In this document: in pieces, positions 7,626-18,341 of the stretch
Numbering within the stretch: the stretch's first letter is position 1
Layout of the letters: the number at the start of each line of letters is the position of its first letter
Assembly (NCBI RefSeq): GCF_001180025.1
Contig: NZ_CVSK01000047.1
Span: 1-64,000, forward strand
Direction of reading: 5' to 3'
DNA from: Candidatus Pelagibacter communis
GTDB taxonomy: Bacteria; Pseudomonadota; Alphaproteobacteria; Pelagibacterales; Pelagibacteraceae
DNA: 64,000 nt
The notes under the pieces: model-generated
Seen by the model: the letters and a program-made list of their open reading frames with translations, nothing else
Databases searched by the model: none
Told to the model about the DNA's origin: nothing
Made by a program: the position numbers and the translations under genes

Positions 7626-8066
7626 ATGTCTAATGAGAATGAAAAGCCATATGTTTTAAGAGCTGCAGAATTTGTTTATTCAAACATAATTGAAATTAAA
7701 AAACAAAATCCTGAAATCAATAATATACAGGCATTTGAAATTTTTATGACTACTAAAGAATATGAAATTTTAAGTTCAGGAGAATTTCACAATAAATGGT
7801 TTTTAGAACTTAAGAATAATAAATTTATTGATAAGATAACTAAGAAAAAAATTAATGAAGAAACTTTAAAAATTTTAGAGCTTCAAAAAGATTCTATGGT
7901 TAAATTTTTAATGAAAATACCTAAACTTTATTATACCAAAAGTCATTTTCCATTAGAAATATCACAAAGAGCTTTCAATCATTTATGGAGAGTTTGTGAA
8001 AGCTATGAAATGTGGTGTAAAGAAACTAAGCAAGAAAACTTGATATATCTAAATATTATTGAGTAA
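7626..8066 (+). CDS. Conserved hypothetical protein (146 aa)
   Basis: The 146-residue protein is soluble, largely alpha-helical and rich in Lys, Glu and Asn, with no signal peptide, membrane segment or cysteine motif. Segments such as 'RAAEFVYSNIIEIKKQNPEIN' and 'ISQRAFNHLWRVCESYEMWCKE' look like folded helices rather than random coding. I do not recognise a family. It starts 3 nt after the racemase-like gene. Its last 11 nt overlap the convergent gene at 8056-8445. Confidence 0.6.
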   Translation: MSNENEKPYVLRAAEFVYSNIIEIKKQNPEINNIQAFEIFMTTKEYEILSSGEFHNKWFLELKNNKFIDKITKKKINEETLKILELQKDSMVKFLMKIPKLYYTKSHFPLEISQRAFNHLWRVCESYEMWCKETKQENLIYLNIIE

Positions 8067-8445
8067 TATTATTTAAATCAAGTATTGATCTAGTAACCTC
8101 TATTCTTTTTTTTAGTAATTTTTGTAAATTTTGATTATCTAGTTTTTGTCTAGTCATTTTAATTCTTGTTTCAACTAATTGTCTTAAATCTTCGTCAAAA
8201 GAATTTTTTTTTATTTTTTTATCTATTTGTTCGTTGACTAAAGTTTCTTTAATTAAAACATAGGAATTTTTTCCAGTTTCTTTCTCTATATGTTGATTGA
8301 CTATGAATTGTGCACTAGCTTTATAAATATTACCCGAAGTAATTGCTGTTACGCTTGGACCTACTAGTGAAAGAATAGGTACAAAACCTGTCAAAAAGAA
8401 AAAAGACAGTATAATTGTTAAAATTCTAAATAATCTAAACTTCAT
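8056..8445 (-). CDS. Small membrane-anchored or exported protein of unknown function (129 aa)
   Basis: The 129-residue protein starts with a basic residue pair and a hydrophobic segment (about residues 7-30, 'LTIILSFFFLTGFVPILSLVG') that could be a signal peptide or anchor. A polar, charged, helical region rich in Lys, Glu and Asn follows ('LRQLVETRIKMTRQKLDNQNLQKLLKKRIEVT' region, probably coiled). No family recognised. It converges on and overlaps the 146-aa gene by 11 nt, and is divergent from the EamA exporter. Confidence 0.6.
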   Translation of the reverse strand: MKFRLFRILTIILSFFFLTGFVPILSLVGPSVTAITSGNIYKASAQFIVNQHIEKETGKNSYVLIKETLVNEQIDKKIKKNSFDEDLRQLVETRIKMTRQKLDNQNLQKLLKKRIEVTRSILDLNNITQ

Positions 8446-8545
8446 AATTAAACTTTAAGTGATTTGATTCTCTGTTGCTACATTTAATTTGTTCATTATA
8501 GGTACTGATTTGTTTGATTTTATTTGATTTATTTGTTTATTAAAG

Positions 8546-9397
8546 ATGATGATAAGAATATTTCCTTTCATATTTATACTTCTGTGGTCTTCAGCCTTCA
8601 TAACTACAAAACCTATCATAGATAATAGTGATCCATTTGCTGCTCTTGCATTTAGATTTGCCTTGGTTGCTTTTGGTTTTTTTTTATTTTCTATTTTTTC
8701 AAAACAAAAAATTTTAGTAAGCAAAAGAAACTTTATTGAATCTTTTTTTAGTGGTGTCTTATTTCATGGTTTTTATCTTGGTGGTGTCTTTTACTCAATT
8801 TCAATAGGCATGCCTACAGCAATTGCAGCATTAATTGTAACTCTTCAACCAGTTCTAACAAACGTATTAAGTGGTCCAGTCTTAAATGAAAAAGTATCCA
8901 CAAAACAATGGATAGGTGTTTTATTAGGATTTGCTGGTGCAGGACTTGTATTGGGTTTTGATGTTGGTTCTAAAATACCATCAACAGGATTGATCGCTAC
9001 AATAATTGCTTTATTAGCAATCACATTTTCAACTTTGTGGCAAAAAAAATTAAGTAACAACTTACCTTTATCTGTAAGCAATATGAATCAAGCTATTGGT
9101 GGATGTATATTTCATTTATCAATAATTATTTTGTTTGTTGATCCATATATTGATTTCTCACAAACATTTATTATTGCTATGAGCCATCAAATATTTTTGG
9201 TATCATTTGGAGCATTTACAATATTAATGTTTTTAATTAAAAATAATTCAGCAAGCAAAACTGTTTCTATATTTTTTTTAATTCCAGCAACGTCTGCTTT
9301 TATGGCATGGCTTTTCTTAAATGAAAGTTTAACTAGTTTAGATTTAATTGGATTTATAATTACTTCTATAGGTGTTTATATTGCAACAAGAGATTGA
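8546..9397 (+). CDS. EamA/DMT-superfamily transporter
   Basis: The 283-residue protein has about ten hydrophobic helices arranged as two EamA repeats. Repeat one includes 'LLWSSAFITTKPIIDNSDPFAALAFRFAL' and 'PTAIAALIVTLQPVLTNVLSGPVLNEKVSTKQWIGVLLGFAGAGLVLG'. Repeat two ends 'SIFFLIPATSAFMAWLFLNESLTSLDLIGFIITSIGVYIAT'. The E-x-x-x-x-x-x-W/L-G-x 'NE' pattern at each repeat end is typical. Members export amino acids or other metabolites. The substrate is unknown. It ends 10 nt from the convergent soxG. Confidence 0.88.
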   Translation: MMIRIFPFIFILLWSSAFITTKPIIDNSDPFAALAFRFALVAFGFFLFSIFSKQKILVSKRNFIESFFSGVLFHGFYLGGVFYSISIGMPTAIAALIVTLQPVLTNVLSGPVLNEKVSTKQWIGVLLGFAGAGLVLGFDVGSKIPSTGLIATIIALLAITFSTLWQKKLSNNLPLSVSNMNQAIGGCIFHLSIIILFVDPYIDFSQTFIIAMSHQIFLVSFGAFTILMFLIKNNSASKTVSIFFLIPATSAFMAWLFLNESLTSLDLIGFIITSIGVYIATRD

Positions 9398-9407
9398 AAA
9401 TTTAAGC

Positions 9408-9995
9408 TTATAAAGAATGAAAGCCAAACTCTAGAGATGCATCTGTGATAGAATGATATAAAGATTCGCCAAAACTTCTTAGAGCAAATAACCTTACTTT
9501 ATTTGGATTTTCACCCAACTTATCTACAGTAAAAGCTATTCCATTATAAGTTGAGTTAATTGAATTATTTTTCTCCAATGTATTAAAATTAAAAGGACAT
9601 CCTTTTTTCAAAACTTCAATCGAATCATTTCCTTCGATTTCAATAATAGCTCTAGAATGAGATAAATCTGTTATAGCAAAATCTGTATCTTTAAAATTAT
9701 CTGATACATTTTTAATTAAATTTTTTTTTGTCGAAACTAAAAGCCAGTTTTTTGGTCCATTCCACATAATCCTTGTAGTTTCGTTAAACACTACATTTAA
9801 AGGTTCATTTTTTAATTTTAAACCATCAATATCAATACCCTCAAATGAAACTGAAGAATTTTTGTACTGAACTATTTGAACTATTAGTAAATTTTTAATT
9901 TCGGATATTTTAAGTATATCATTTTCATTTTTACCTTCATAATCTCCAAATTGCCCTTTTGTATGAACATTTGATAAAGCTGAAATTAATGTCAT
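9408..9995 (-). CDS. soxG: Sarcosine oxidase gamma subunit (SoxG/MgdD family)
   Basis: The 195-residue protein matches the small gamma subunit of heterotetrameric sarcosine oxidase, itself related to the GcvT fold: '[14 protein letters not shown]', '[30 protein letters not shown]' and '[15 protein letters not shown]'. It is the last gene of the leftward soxBDAG order and overlaps the end of soxA by 4 nt. The homologous subunit of N-methylglutamate dehydrogenase (MgdD) cannot be excluded from sequence reading alone. Confidence 0.85.
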   Translation of the reverse strand: MTLISALSNVHTKGQFGDYEGKNENDILKISEIKNLLIVQIVQYKNSSVSFEGIDIDGLKLKNEPLNVVFNETTRIMWNGPKNWLLVSTKKNLIKNVSDNFKDTDFAITDLSHSRAIIEIEGNDSIEVLKKGCPFNFNTLEKNNSINSTYNGIAFTVDKLGENPNKVRLFALRSFGESLYHSITDASLEFGFHSL

Positions 9996-12988
9996 GATCT
10001 AACCCTTTCACCTTTTGGGTCTACGTAATGTGATGAAACTATCTCAACTGGTATTACTTTATTTTTAAGTGGCGACATTGCAAAAAGCTTTTGACCTATC
10101 ATATTTTTTCCATCTTTCAAAATTGCTAAAGAAAAAGGATTATCATATTCAACACTCCAACATGATGCAGAGATATGACCTAACTTTGGATTTGGCAATG
10201 GTGCTTTATCATCTTTAACTAAGTGAGAGCCTTCTGGTATACTTGTTTGTTTGTCTAATGGAACTACCCCCACTATTCTCTGTCTATCTTCAGCTGTAAA
10301 TGCAGATCGTTGTAATGATCTTTTTCCAATAAAATCTTTCTTTTTACTAACAAGACCTTCTAAGGCGTTATCGAATGGAATTGTTCTACCATCAAGTTCT
10401 GATCCAGCAACATGTCCCATTTCAATTCTAAGAGTTGATAATGCTTCTGTTCCATATGGTTGAATATTAAATTCTTCACCAGCTTCAATTATTTTTTCCC
10501 ACATGAAATTTCCATAATCAGACTCAACATTTACTTCATAAGCAAGCTCGCCTGAAAACGAAATTCTAAATATTCTTGCTTTAACACCAAATAAATCTCC
10601 CTCCATATAGCCCATAAAAGGTAAGCCTTCATTTGATACATCAGAATTTGGAAATAATTTTTTTAATAAATCCCGAGATTTAGGTCCAGCGATAGCTGCT
10701 CCAGCCCATTGTTCTGTGGTTGAAACCACATTCACATTTAATTCAGGCCAAACTAATTGCAAATAATATTCTAAATGAGAGAGAACGTTTGCAGCTTGAG
10801 CTGTAGTAGTAGTCATGTGATAATGATTTTCTGAAATTCTTGTGGTTGTTCCGTCGTCCATAACAATTCCATCTTCTCTTAACATTACACCGTATCTTGC
10901 TTTACCAACTGGTAGCTTAAGCCACGCATTAGTATAAACTCTGTTTAATAACTCTGCTGCATCAGGACCTTTGACATCAATTTTTCCTAAAGTCGTTACG
11001 TCACAAACTCCAACATTTGCTCTTACATTTTTAGCCTCTCTTTTAGATGCCTCAAATAAATTTTCATTTCCTTTTTTATAATATCTTGGTCTTAACCAAA
11101 CACCCGCATCAACAAAAACTGCATTATTTTTTTCATGCCATTCATGCATTGGTGATTTTCTGGTTGGTTTTGAATGTTTTCCAACTTCCCTTCCAACAAT
11201 TGCTCCAATAGAAACTGGAGTATATGGAGGTCTAAAAGTTGTATGACCTACCGCAGGAACAACTTTATTTTCTATTTCAGATACTAATTGCAATCCATTT
11301 AAATTGCTTGTTTTTCCTTGGTCTGTTGCCATTCCTAGAGTTGTATATCTTTTAACGTGTTCAATTGATCGATACCCTTCTCTTAAAGCTATTTCTACAT
11401 CAGATACTGCTACATCATTTTGAAAATCTAAAAATCTTTTATAATTTTTACCTTTTGGCAATGGAACACACCAAAACTTATCATGTTGAGAAGATTTCTT
11501 TTCAACAACATTTGGAATAGCTATCTCATTATCCTTTTCAGTAATTTTTTTTGATAATTCACTTCCTGCTTTAAATGAAGTTTTTAATGTTTCATCAAGC
11601 GAAAATATTCCATTAGCTGCACCTAAAGTGATTTCATTTTGTTTTGATTGTCCTGGAACAAATGCATCAATTTCTTCTTTAAACTTTGTTTTATTTCCTG
11701 ATTGTGAAGCTAAATGAATGGTTGGTGTCCAAAAACCTGAAACGCAAATACAATCACATTGTATATTTTCTATTTTACCAAGTTGTTTTTTATCTTCAGA
11801 AATACTTGCTATATCTGCAGATTTTACTTTTTTGTACCCTTGTGCAGCAACCACAACATAAGAATTCTTTATATTAATTCCTAAATTTTTTGCTTCATCA
11901 ATTATTTCTGATTCAGCGTTTTTTCTTGAGTCTAAAACAACTGGATCTACTCCATGTTTTTTAAATTCAATTGCTGTTTCGTATCCACTATCATTATTTG
12001 TAAATACCAATGGTTTTCTTCCAACTAAAACACCATATACTTTTAAATATTCTTTAGCAGCTGAAGAAAGCATTACTCCTGGTGTATCATTATTTCCAAA
12101 AACTATTGGTCTTTCAATTGATCCAGAGGAAATCAAAACCTCTTTTGCACGAATGTACCATAGTCTTTTATTAGGATGGTATTTTTTAGTTGATGGTAAA
12201 TGATCACTAACTTTTTCCGACATCACAAGCATGTTGTGATCATAGTATCCAAAAATTTGAGATCTATTTTTTACAACAACATTTGGCATTGTTTTGAGCT
12301 CTGCAATTATCCCCTCAGCCCAATCTTTTCCTGATTGATTGCCAATATTGACATCACTTGTTAGTAAAGATCCGCCAAATCTTGGTTTATCTTCAGCTAA
12401 AATTACTTTAGCTCCATTTTTTGCAGCAGCATATGCTCCTGCCAATCCTGATGGTCCTGAACCTGCAATTAATAAATCGCAATATTCGTATTTATGTTCA
12501 TACCTTTCTTTATCATGCTTGGTTGAAGCTACTCCTAAACCAGCTGCTTTTCTTATGAAAGGCTCATAAATTCGATACCAAAAACTTTTTGGCCACATGA
12601 AAGTTTTGTAATAAAAACCTGCTGGTAAAAAAATTTTTAAAAAATTATTGATTGCACCTATGTCAAAATTAACATTTGGCCAACAATTAACACTTTTTGC
12701 TTCTAAACCTTCAAATAATTCCTGTTCTGTTGCTTTAATATTAGGTTCTGTTTCACCATTTCTATAAAGTTGAACTACCGCATAGGGTTCGTCTACACCT
12801 GCTCCAAAAAAACCTCTTGGTCTGTGATATTTAAAGCTTCTTCCTACTAAATGAACCCCATTAGCTAATAAAGCTGAAGCTAATGTGTCACCTTCATAAC
12901 CAAAGTAAGTTTTCCCATTAAATTTAAAAGATAATTTTTTATCTCTATTTATTAACCCACCATTTTCAATTCTAAAAGCTTGGGTCAT
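9992..12988 (-). CDS. soxA: Sarcosine oxidase alpha subunit (SoxA/MgdC family)
   Basis: The 998-residue protein has the normal alpha-subunit layout. An N-terminal Fer2-like domain without cluster cysteines covers about residues 17-100 ('[30 protein letters not shown]'). A dinucleotide-binding domain starts near 170 ('[28 protein letters not shown]'). A C-terminal GcvT-type tetrahydrofolate domain runs from about residue 620 ('[27 protein letters not shown]' to '[30 protein letters not shown]'). The enzyme demethylates sarcosine to glycine, giving 5,10-methylene-THF and hydrogen peroxide. It shares one base with soxD and 4 nt with soxG, so expression is coupled. Confidence 0.92.
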   Translation of the reverse strand: MTQAFRIENGGLINRDKKLSFKFNGKTYFGYEGDTLASALLANGVHLVGRSFKYHRPRGFFGAGVDEPYAVVQLYRNGETEPNIKATEQELFEGLEAKSVNCWPNVNFDIGAINNFLKIFLPAGFYYKTFMWPKSFWYRIYEPFIRKAAGLGVASTKHDKERYEHKYEYCDLLIAGSGPSGLAGAYAAAKNGAKVILAEDKPRFGGSLLTSDVNIGNQSGKDWAEGIIAELKTMPNVVVKNRSQIFGYYDHNMLVMSEKVSDHLPSTKKYHPNKRLWYIRAKEVLISSGSIERPIVFGNNDTPGVMLSSAAKEYLKVYGVLVGRKPLVFTNNDSGYETAIEFKKHGVDPVVLDSRKNAESEIIDEAKNLGINIKNSYVVVAAQGYKKVKSADIASISEDKKQLGKIENIQCDCICVSGFWTPTIHLASQSGNKTKFKEEIDAFVPGQSKQNEITLGAANGIFSLDETLKTSFKAGSELSKKITEKDNEIAIPNVVEKKSSQHDKFWCVPLPKGKNYKRFLDFQNDVAVSDVEIALREGYRSIEHVKRYTTLGMATDQGKTSNLNGLQLVSEIENKVVPAVGHTTFRPPYTPVSIGAIVGREVGKHSKPTRKSPMHEWHEKNNAVFVDAGVWLRPRYYKKGNENLFEASKREAKNVRANVGVCDVTTLGKIDVKGPDAAELLNRVYTNAWLKLPVGKARYGVMLREDGIVMDDGTTTRISENHYHMTTTTAQAANVLSHLEYYLQLVWPELNVNVVSTTEQWAGAAIAGPKSRDLLKKLFPNSDVSNEGLPFMGYMEGDLFGVKARIFRISFSGELAYEVNVESDYGNFMWEKIIEAGEEFNIQPYGTEALSTLRIEMGHVAGSELDGRTIPFDNALEGLVSKKKDFIGKRSLQRSAFTAEDRQRIVGVVPLDKQTSIPEGSHLVKDDKAPLPNPKLGHISASCWSVEYDNPFSLAILKDGKNMIGQKLFAMSPLKNKVIPVEIVSSHYVDPKGERVRS

Positions 12989-13257
12989 TAAGCAACTTCC
13001 TCATCAGCTTTAAAAGTTCTAAAAATTTCATGAGTTGCAGTATCTCTCTCAACCTTTATCCATTGTCTACATCCAGAAATATGTTGCCATAGCTCTAAAT
13101 GCTTTCCTCTTATACTTTTTCTATTGTAAACAAAATTATCCCATTCTTGATCAGTAACTTCTTTATTAAGTTCCGGTCTTTTAACGCTTGCATCGCCACC
13201 ATATGAAAATTCATTTTGAGATCTCATTCCACAGTGTGGACAATTTATGTAAAGCAT
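12988..13257 (-). CDS. soxD: Sarcosine oxidase delta subunit (SoxD/MgdB family)
   Basis: The 89-residue protein carries the zinc site of the family: C6 and C9 in 'NCPHCGMRSQNEFSYGGDA', and H59 and C63 in 'LWQHISGCRQWIKVERDT'. These four residues bind a structural zinc in known heterotetrameric sarcosine oxidases. The length is normal. It begins directly after the soxB stop codon and shares a base with soxA. Confidence 0.93.
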   Translation of the reverse strand: MLYINCPHCGMRSQNEFSYGGDASVKRPELNKEVTDQEWDNFVYNRKSIRGKHLELWQHISGCRQWIKVERDTATHEIFRTFKADEEVA

Positions 13258-14514
13258 TTACGATATCCAGGTTTTTGTTCCAAGTCCCTTTTCATCAATA
13301 AGGTGACCAGTACTAAATCTATTTAAACTATAACCAGCGTTTAATTCATGAACTCTATCTTGTGCAATAGTGTGTGCAAATGTCCATCCTGATGCAGGTG
13401 TCGCTTTAAATCCTCCGTAGCACCATCCACAATTTAAATACAATCCTTCAATATGTGTTTTATCAATAATTGGTGAACCATCCATTGACATATCCATTAT
13501 ACCACCCCAAGTTCTAAGCATTTTTAATTTACTTAAAAACGGCATCATCGCTATTCCCTCAGTTAAAACGTGTTGTAATGTCGGTAAATTTCCTCTTTGA
13601 GCATAACTATTATACCCATCAAGATCGCCTCCCATCACCATCTCACCTTTATCTGATTGACTTACATAAAAATGACCAGCACCAAATGTAACTACTTTAT
13701 CTAAAACTGGTTTAACTGGTTCAGAAACACAAGCTTGAAGTAAATGTGTTTCAATTGGTAAAGTCATATTTAATTTTTCAGCTAATATATTTGTGCTTCC
13801 AGCAACACACAGACCAACTTTTTTCGCTTTAATATTTCCTCTTGAAGTTCTTATTCCTTTTATTTTGCCGGCTGAAACATCAAACCCAATCACTTCACAA
13901 TTTTGAATTATATCTACACCCATAGAGTCAGCTTGTCTTGCATAGCCCCATGCAACAGCATCGTGTCTTGCTGTACCTGCACTTGGTTGCATCAAACCAC
14001 CAAAAATTGGAAATCTTACATTTTCAGAAAAGTCAGCCATTGGAATAATTTCTTTAACTTGTTCTCTATTTAAAAGAACTGCATCAATTCCATTTAACCT
14101 CATCGAATTTCCTCTTCTCGCGTATGCATTCATTTGAGCATCAGAGTGCGCAAGGTTAATTATTCCTCTTGGAGAAAACATTACATTGTAGTTCAAATCC
14201 TGACTCATCTTTCTCCATAAATCCATTCCAAACTCACTGAACAATCCATTTTCATCGTGCATATAATTGGATCTAATAATTGTAGTGTTACGTCCTACAT
14301 TTCCCCCTCCAATCCATCCTTTCTCAATAATTGCAACTTTTGTAATGTTGTGCTCTTTAGCAAGGTAATATGCAGTAGCCAAGCCATGACCGCCTCCACC
14401 TATGATAACGACATCATATTCTTCTTTAGGTGTTGGGTCTTTCCAAGCTAAATCCCAATTTTGATGGTTTGAAAAAGCGTTTTTAACAAGGTTAAATAAA
14501 GAATATTTTTGCAT
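13258..14514 (-). CDS. soxB: Sarcosine oxidase beta subunit (SoxB/MgdA family)
   Basis: The 418-residue flavoprotein is the catalytic subunit of the heterotetramer. The FAD-binding motif is 'YDVVIIGGGGHGLATAYYLAKE' near residue 35, with 'GWIGGGNVGRNTTIIRSNY' following. The histidine that carries covalent FMN in the family is H184 in 'PSAGTARHDAVAWG'. 'GWCYGGFKATPASGWTFAHTIA' closes the flavin site near the C-terminus. It is the first gene of the leftward operon. The 129-bp gap to the divergent fhs gene should hold both promoters. Confidence 0.93.
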   Translation of the reverse strand: MQKYSLFNLVKNAFSNHQNWDLAWKDPTPKEEYDVVIIGGGGHGLATAYYLAKEHNITKVAIIEKGWIGGGNVGRNTTIIRSNYMHDENGLFSEFGMDLWRKMSQDLNYNVMFSPRGIINLAHSDAQMNAYARRGNSMRLNGIDAVLLNREQVKEIIPMADFSENVRFPIFGGLMQPSAGTARHDAVAWGYARQADSMGVDIIQNCEVIGFDVSAGKIKGIRTSRGNIKAKKVGLCVAGSTNILAEKLNMTLPIETHLLQACVSEPVKPVLDKVVTFGAGHFYVSQSDKGEMVMGGDLDGYNSYAQRGNLPTLQHVLTEGIAMMPFLSKLKMLRTWGGIMDMSMDGSPIIDKTHIEGLYLNCGWCYGGFKATPASGWTFAHTIAQDRVHELNAGYSLNRFSTGHLIDEKGLGTKTWIS

Positions 14515-14643
14515 TTAATAATTTTATAACAATCAATTTAAATAGTGCTTATTTTTTTTATATATATTTTTTAGAAGTTTCCAAAAATGGCAAAAAAGGA
14601 TAAGAAGTCACAGGTAAATATTTTTTAATTTAAGGGATTATTC

Positions 14644-16326
14644 ATGAGTGATGTGAAATCTGACATTCAAATAGCTCGAGAAGCTAAGATGCAACCAATA
14701 AAGGATATTCTTTCTAAGGTTGGAGTGCCAGATGAAAATTTTGCTTTTAGTCCAATGGGAAGACACATAGCCAAAATAAATCTTGAATATTTAAATACTC
14801 TTAAAAAAGAAAACGGTAAATTAATTTTAGTTACAGCAATCACTCCAACTCCAGCTGGTGAAGGTAAAACTACAACTTCTGTTGGTTTAAATGACGGTTT
14901 AAATAAAATTGGAAAAAAATCTATTGTTTGTTTAAGGGAACCAAGTCTTGGTCCATCATTTGGAATGAAGGGTGGAGCTGCTGGAGGTGGTTATGCCCAA
15001 GTAGTACCAATGGAACAAATCAATCTTCATTTTACAGGTGACTTTCATGCTATTACATCTGCTCATAACTTACTATCTGCATTAATTGATAATCATATTT
15101 ATTGGGGCAACAAACTTAACATTGATGTTAGAAGAGTTGTTTGGAGAAGAGTAATGGATATGAATGATAGATCATTAAGATCAATCATTGTAGATCTAGG
15201 AGGAGTAGCTAATGGTTACCCAAGACAAGATAGTTTTGATATCACAGTTGCATCTGAGCTAATGGCTATTTTTTGTTTAGCAACAGATTTAAAAGATTTA
15301 GAAAACAGAATTGGAAATATTACAATTGGTTATACTAGAGATAAGCAGGCAATTTATGCAAAAGATTTAAATGCACAAGGTCCAATGACTGTTTTGCTTA
15401 AAGAAGCAATAAGACCGAACGTAACTCAAACTTTAGAAAACAATCCAGCAATAATTCATGGTGGGCCTTTTGCAAATATTGCTCATGGATGTAATTCAGT
15501 TATTGCAACTAAAGCAGGACTAAAATTAGCTGACTATGTTGTTACAGAGGCAGGTTTTGGAGCTGATTTGGGAGCTGAAAAATTTTTGGATATTAAATGT
15601 AGAAAATCTGGTCTCAAACCAGATTGTGTTGTTATTGTAGCAACAATAAGAGCTTTAAAAATGCATGGGGGAGTTGCTAAAGAAGATTTAAAAAAAGAAA
15701 ATGTATCAGCTCTAAAAGAGGGAATGGTAAATTTACGAAGACATATAAACAATATTAGAAAATTTGGGTTACCTGTTACTGTTGCTGTTAATCATTTTAT
15801 TACAGATACAGAAGATGAAATGAAAACTTTGTTAGATTTTTGTGAAACGCAAGGAGTAAAAGCTTCTAAATGTACTCATTGGTCAAATGGAAGCGAAGGA
15901 ACTGTTGAACTTGCTAAAAACGTTACAGAAATTTGTGAAGATAAAAAAGATACATTTAAGTTTTTATATGAGGATGACCTTCCGTTATTCAAAAAAATAG
16001 AAAAAATTGCACAAGAAATTTATAGCGCCTCTGAAGTGGTAGCAGATACAAAAGTAAGACAACAATTAAAAGATTTTGAAGAAAAAGGTTATGGTAAGTT
16101 ACCTGTTTGTATTGCAAAAACTCAATACAGTTTTTCAACAGATCCAAATTTAAAAGGTGCTCCCACAGGGCATGTTTTGCCTGTAAGAGAGGTAAGACTT
16201 TCTTCTGGTGCTGAATTTATAGTTGTTGTGTGTGGAGAAATTATGACAATGCCAGGGCTTCCAAGAGTTCCAGCAGCCGACTCTATAAAATTAAATGACA
16301 AAGGTGAAATAGAAGGTTTATTCTAA
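14644..16326 (+). CDS. fhs: Formate-tetrahydrofolate ligase
   Basis: The 560-residue enzyme interconverts formate plus THF plus ATP with 10-formyl-THF. It shows the P-loop '[21 protein letters not shown]', '[36 protein letters not shown]', '[14 protein letters not shown]' and '[35 protein letters not shown]'. Length is normal. A good ribosome site (AAGGGA, 14632-14637) precedes the ATG. Beside soxBDAG it would take C1 units released as methylene-THF toward formate and ATP, or bring formate into the folate pool. Its last 9 nt overlap the convergent amidotransferase gene. Confidence 0.96.
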   Translation: MSDVKSDIQIAREAKMQPIKDILSKVGVPDENFAFSPMGRHIAKINLEYLNTLKKENGKLILVTAITPTPAGEGKTTTSVGLNDGLNKIGKKSIVCLREPSLGPSFGMKGGAAGGGYAQVVPMEQINLHFTGDFHAITSAHNLLSALIDNHIYWGNKLNIDVRRVVWRRVMDMNDRSLRSIIVDLGGVANGYPRQDSFDITVASELMAIFCLATDLKDLENRIGNITIGYTRDKQAIYAKDLNAQGPMTVLLKEAIRPNVTQTLENNPAIIHGGPFANIAHGCNSVIATKAGLKLADYVVTEAGFGADLGAEKFLDIKCRKSGLKPDCVVIVATIRALKMHGGVAKEDLKKENVSALKEGMVNLRRHINNIRKFGLPVTVAVNHFITDTEDEMKTLLDFCETQGVKASKCTHWSNGSEGTVELAKNVTEICEDKKDTFKFLYEDDLPLFKKIEKIAQEIYSASEVVADTKVRQQLKDFEEKGYGKLPVCIAKTQYSFSTDPNLKGAPTGHVLPVREVRLSSGAEFIVVVCGEIMTMPGLPRVPAADSIKLNDKGEIEGLF

Positions 16327-17106
16327 ATTTAAATAGCCTAACCAGTTCTCTAATTCTCTCATTCTAGAAACTTTATCTAATTTATTATTCTCAGTTTCTA
16401 TATGTTTAATATGATTATCGACTTCAATCTCATCTTTAAAAGCACCTTTTTCTAAAAGTCTCTTTTTTCTAAAAATAATCAAATTAATCATTTTATTATA
16501 AGTAATCTCGGGGTGGTATTGAAGGCCCCATATATTACAGTTGCCAACTTCAAAATTTAATCCTTGCACATCATTAATTGAGTTTGAGGCTAATAAAGTT
16601 GAATTTACTGGCATTGTTACCACTTCATCAAAATTAAATGCAGGGGTATTAAATTTTTTATCTTTATTTTTATAAAGTGGATGATTTAATCCATTTTCAT
16701 TAATTTCTATATTTGAAGCAATACCTCTATGAGATCCTTTTGTAGCTTTTTTAACCTCCCCTCCTGCTGCTGTTACTGCTACTTGCATGCCCCAACATAT
16801 TGCTAAAATTTTTTTGATTTTTTTCTGACATTCTTTCATAAATTCAATTTGTCTTTTTATTTCTGGAGTATTGTTATAGATGTTTAAACTACTTCCTCCC
16901 CAAATAAGACCGTCGTAGCTTTCAAGTGCATCAATATTTTTATTAATATTTTCATCCGAAGAAGGATTGACCACGTGGGTTACTAATTTATCTGTGAAAA
17001 ACCCCAAACTATCTTTAAGGCTTTCTGTATGTGTTTGAATTCCAGCCTCAGAAAAACTTTGATTTTCTTCTTGTAAATTTCCTTCTACTATCAATATTTT
17101 TTTCAT
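16318..17106 (-). CDS. Class I glutamine amidotransferase-like protein
   Basis: The 262-residue protein has a single GATase1 domain. The nucleophile elbow is '[17 protein letters not shown]' (Cys near residue 104) and the His-Glu pair is '[13 protein letters not shown]'. No synthase domain is attached, so it may act as a stand-alone gamma-glutamyl hydrolase or amidase, like proteins annotated 'GMP synthase-like amidotransferase'. Its ATG shares a base with the stop codon of the iron alcohol dehydrogenase (TAATG), so the two are coupled. A role with gamma-glutamylated amines from the nearby methylamine pathway is possible but unproven. Confidence 0.82.
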   Translation of the reverse strand: MKKILIVEGNLQEENQSFSEAGIQTHTESLKDSLGFFTDKLVTHVVNPSSDENINKNIDALESYDGLIWGGSSLNIYNNTPEIKRQIEFMKECQKKIKKILAICWGMQVAVTAAGGEVKKATKGSHRGIASNIEINENGLNHPLYKNKDKKFNTPAFNFDEVVTMPVNSTLLASNSINDVQGLNFEVGNCNIWGLQYHPEITYNKMINLIIFRKKRLLEKGAFKDEIEVDNHIKHIETENNKLDKVSRMRELENWLGYLNLE

Positions 17107-18263
17107 TAAAATAATTCTCCAGAAATACTTTTTATATACATTTCTTTTAGATCATTTTGACTTAATTTTTTGGGATTCCCTCCTGTTGATGGATCTTCAA
17201 ATGCCATTAAGGAAAGTTCATCTAAATCAATATTATTACAATCCATTATATCTGACAATTTGTGTGGAATATTTAAATTATTTCTTAATTCTAAAATCCA
17301 ATCTAAAAAACTATCAAAATTTTTATTTAAGCTAAGATAATCACAAATCGATATTATTTTATTTTCAATTGATGGTTTATTAAATGTTAAAACATAAGGC
17401 ATAAATATTGCATTGGATAAACCATGATGAACATTAAATTTACCATTTACAGGATGACTCAACGAATGAATTGCTCCTAGTCCTTTCTGAAATGCAGTCG
17501 AACCCATTGAAGCTGCGGATAGCAAATCCATTCTTGCATTAACATCTTTTCCATTTTTAAAGGCTTTAATTAATGAATTTTTAATTAGTTTTATTCCCTC
17601 TATTGCCATACCATCAGCCATTGGATGATAACCTGGTGCACAAAAAGCTTCTAAATTATGTGCTAAAGCATCCATTCCAGTTGCTGCTGTTAATCTTGGA
17701 GATAAATCTATAGTAAGCAAAGGATCTAAAATCACAATTGAAGGTAGCATTTTAGGATGAAAAATAATTTTTTTTGCACCAGTATCTTTGTTGATAATTG
17801 CAGATGCTCTTCCAGTTTCAGATCCAGTTCCAGCAGTAGTAGGAACTGCTATGATTTTTGAAATTTTAGAACTATCTGCTCTAGTCCAGTAATCACCAAT
17901 ATCCTCAAAATCCCAAATAGGTCTAGATTGATTACACATAAATGCTATTGCCTTTCCAACATCTAAACCACTACCACCTCCTAAAGCTATTACGCCATCA
18001 CAGCCCGAAGTATTATAAACTTTAACACCTTCCTCTACGTTTTGACAAATTGGATTTCCCGTAAAATTAGAAAAGGTAATTAGATTTTTAAAACTTTTTT
18101 TTAAACTCAATATTATATTTTTTATAATATCTAAATTAATTAAATCTTTGTCAGTTACAAATAATGGGTTTGAAATACCTAGCTCTTTACATGCCAAAGA
18201 TAAGTCTTCAATTCTTTTTTCTCCTATCCACATAGTGGTGGGATAATTCCAATTAATACCCAT
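17106..18263 (-). CDS. Iron-containing alcohol dehydrogenase
   Basis: I chose the ATG at 18263 (385 aa) rather than a TTG two codons upstream. Family III Fe-ADH marks are clear: the NAD(P) motif 'DGVIALGGGSGLDVGKAIAF', 'VPTTAGTGSETGRASAI', and metal ligands in 'MDALAHNLEAFCAPGYHPMADG' and 'AIHSLSHPVNGKFNVHHGLSNAIFMPYV'. The alcohol substrate is not readable. In SAR11, genes of this family beside C1 genes have been proposed to oxidise methanol or other short alcohols. It is divergent from tmm. Confidence 0.88.
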   Translation of the reverse strand: MGINWNYPTTMWIGEKRIEDLSLACKELGISNPLFVTDKDLINLDIIKNIILSLKKSFKNLITFSNFTGNPICQNVEEGVKVYNTSGCDGVIALGGGSGLDVGKAIAFMCNQSRPIWDFEDIGDYWTRADSSKISKIIAVPTTAGTGSETGRASAIINKDTGAKKIIFHPKMLPSIVILDPLLTIDLSPRLTAATGMDALAHNLEAFCAPGYHPMADGMAIEGIKLIKNSLIKAFKNGKDVNARMDLLSAASMGSTAFQKGLGAIHSLSHPVNGKFNVHHGLSNAIFMPYVLTFNKPSIENKIISICDYLSLNKNFDSFLDWILELRNNLNIPHKLSDIMDCNNIDLDELSLMAFEDPSTGGNPKKLSQNDLKEMYIKSISGELF

Positions 18264-18341
18264 AAACAAAATATAATTTTATTTTTTTTAAAATTGTTAG
18301 TAAGATATATTTATAAATTTATTAATGATAGGAAAAATTCT

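Noticed and set aside
11686-11877. Small rightward ORF inside soxA
   Set aside because: It is opposite to a clear soxA coding region, and its Leu/Tyr-rich composition is the expected shadow of an AT-rich gene.
14587-14628. 13-codon ORF (MAKKDKKSQVNIF) upstream of fhs as a leader peptide
   Set aside because: It has no attenuator hairpin after it, no ribosome site, and chance ORFs of this size are expected. It could be looked at again if conserved.
14515-14643. Glycine or SAM riboswitch in the soxB/fhs divergent region
   Set aside because: SAR11 uses such riboswitches for glycine and sulfur genes, but I see no paired stems with the conserved loops on either strand here.
18294-18341. N-terminal extension of Tmm
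   Set aside because: The extra 16 codons have no ribosome site and do not resemble Tmm N-termini, while the ATG at 18342 follows AGGA and begins the FAD motif at the normal distance.
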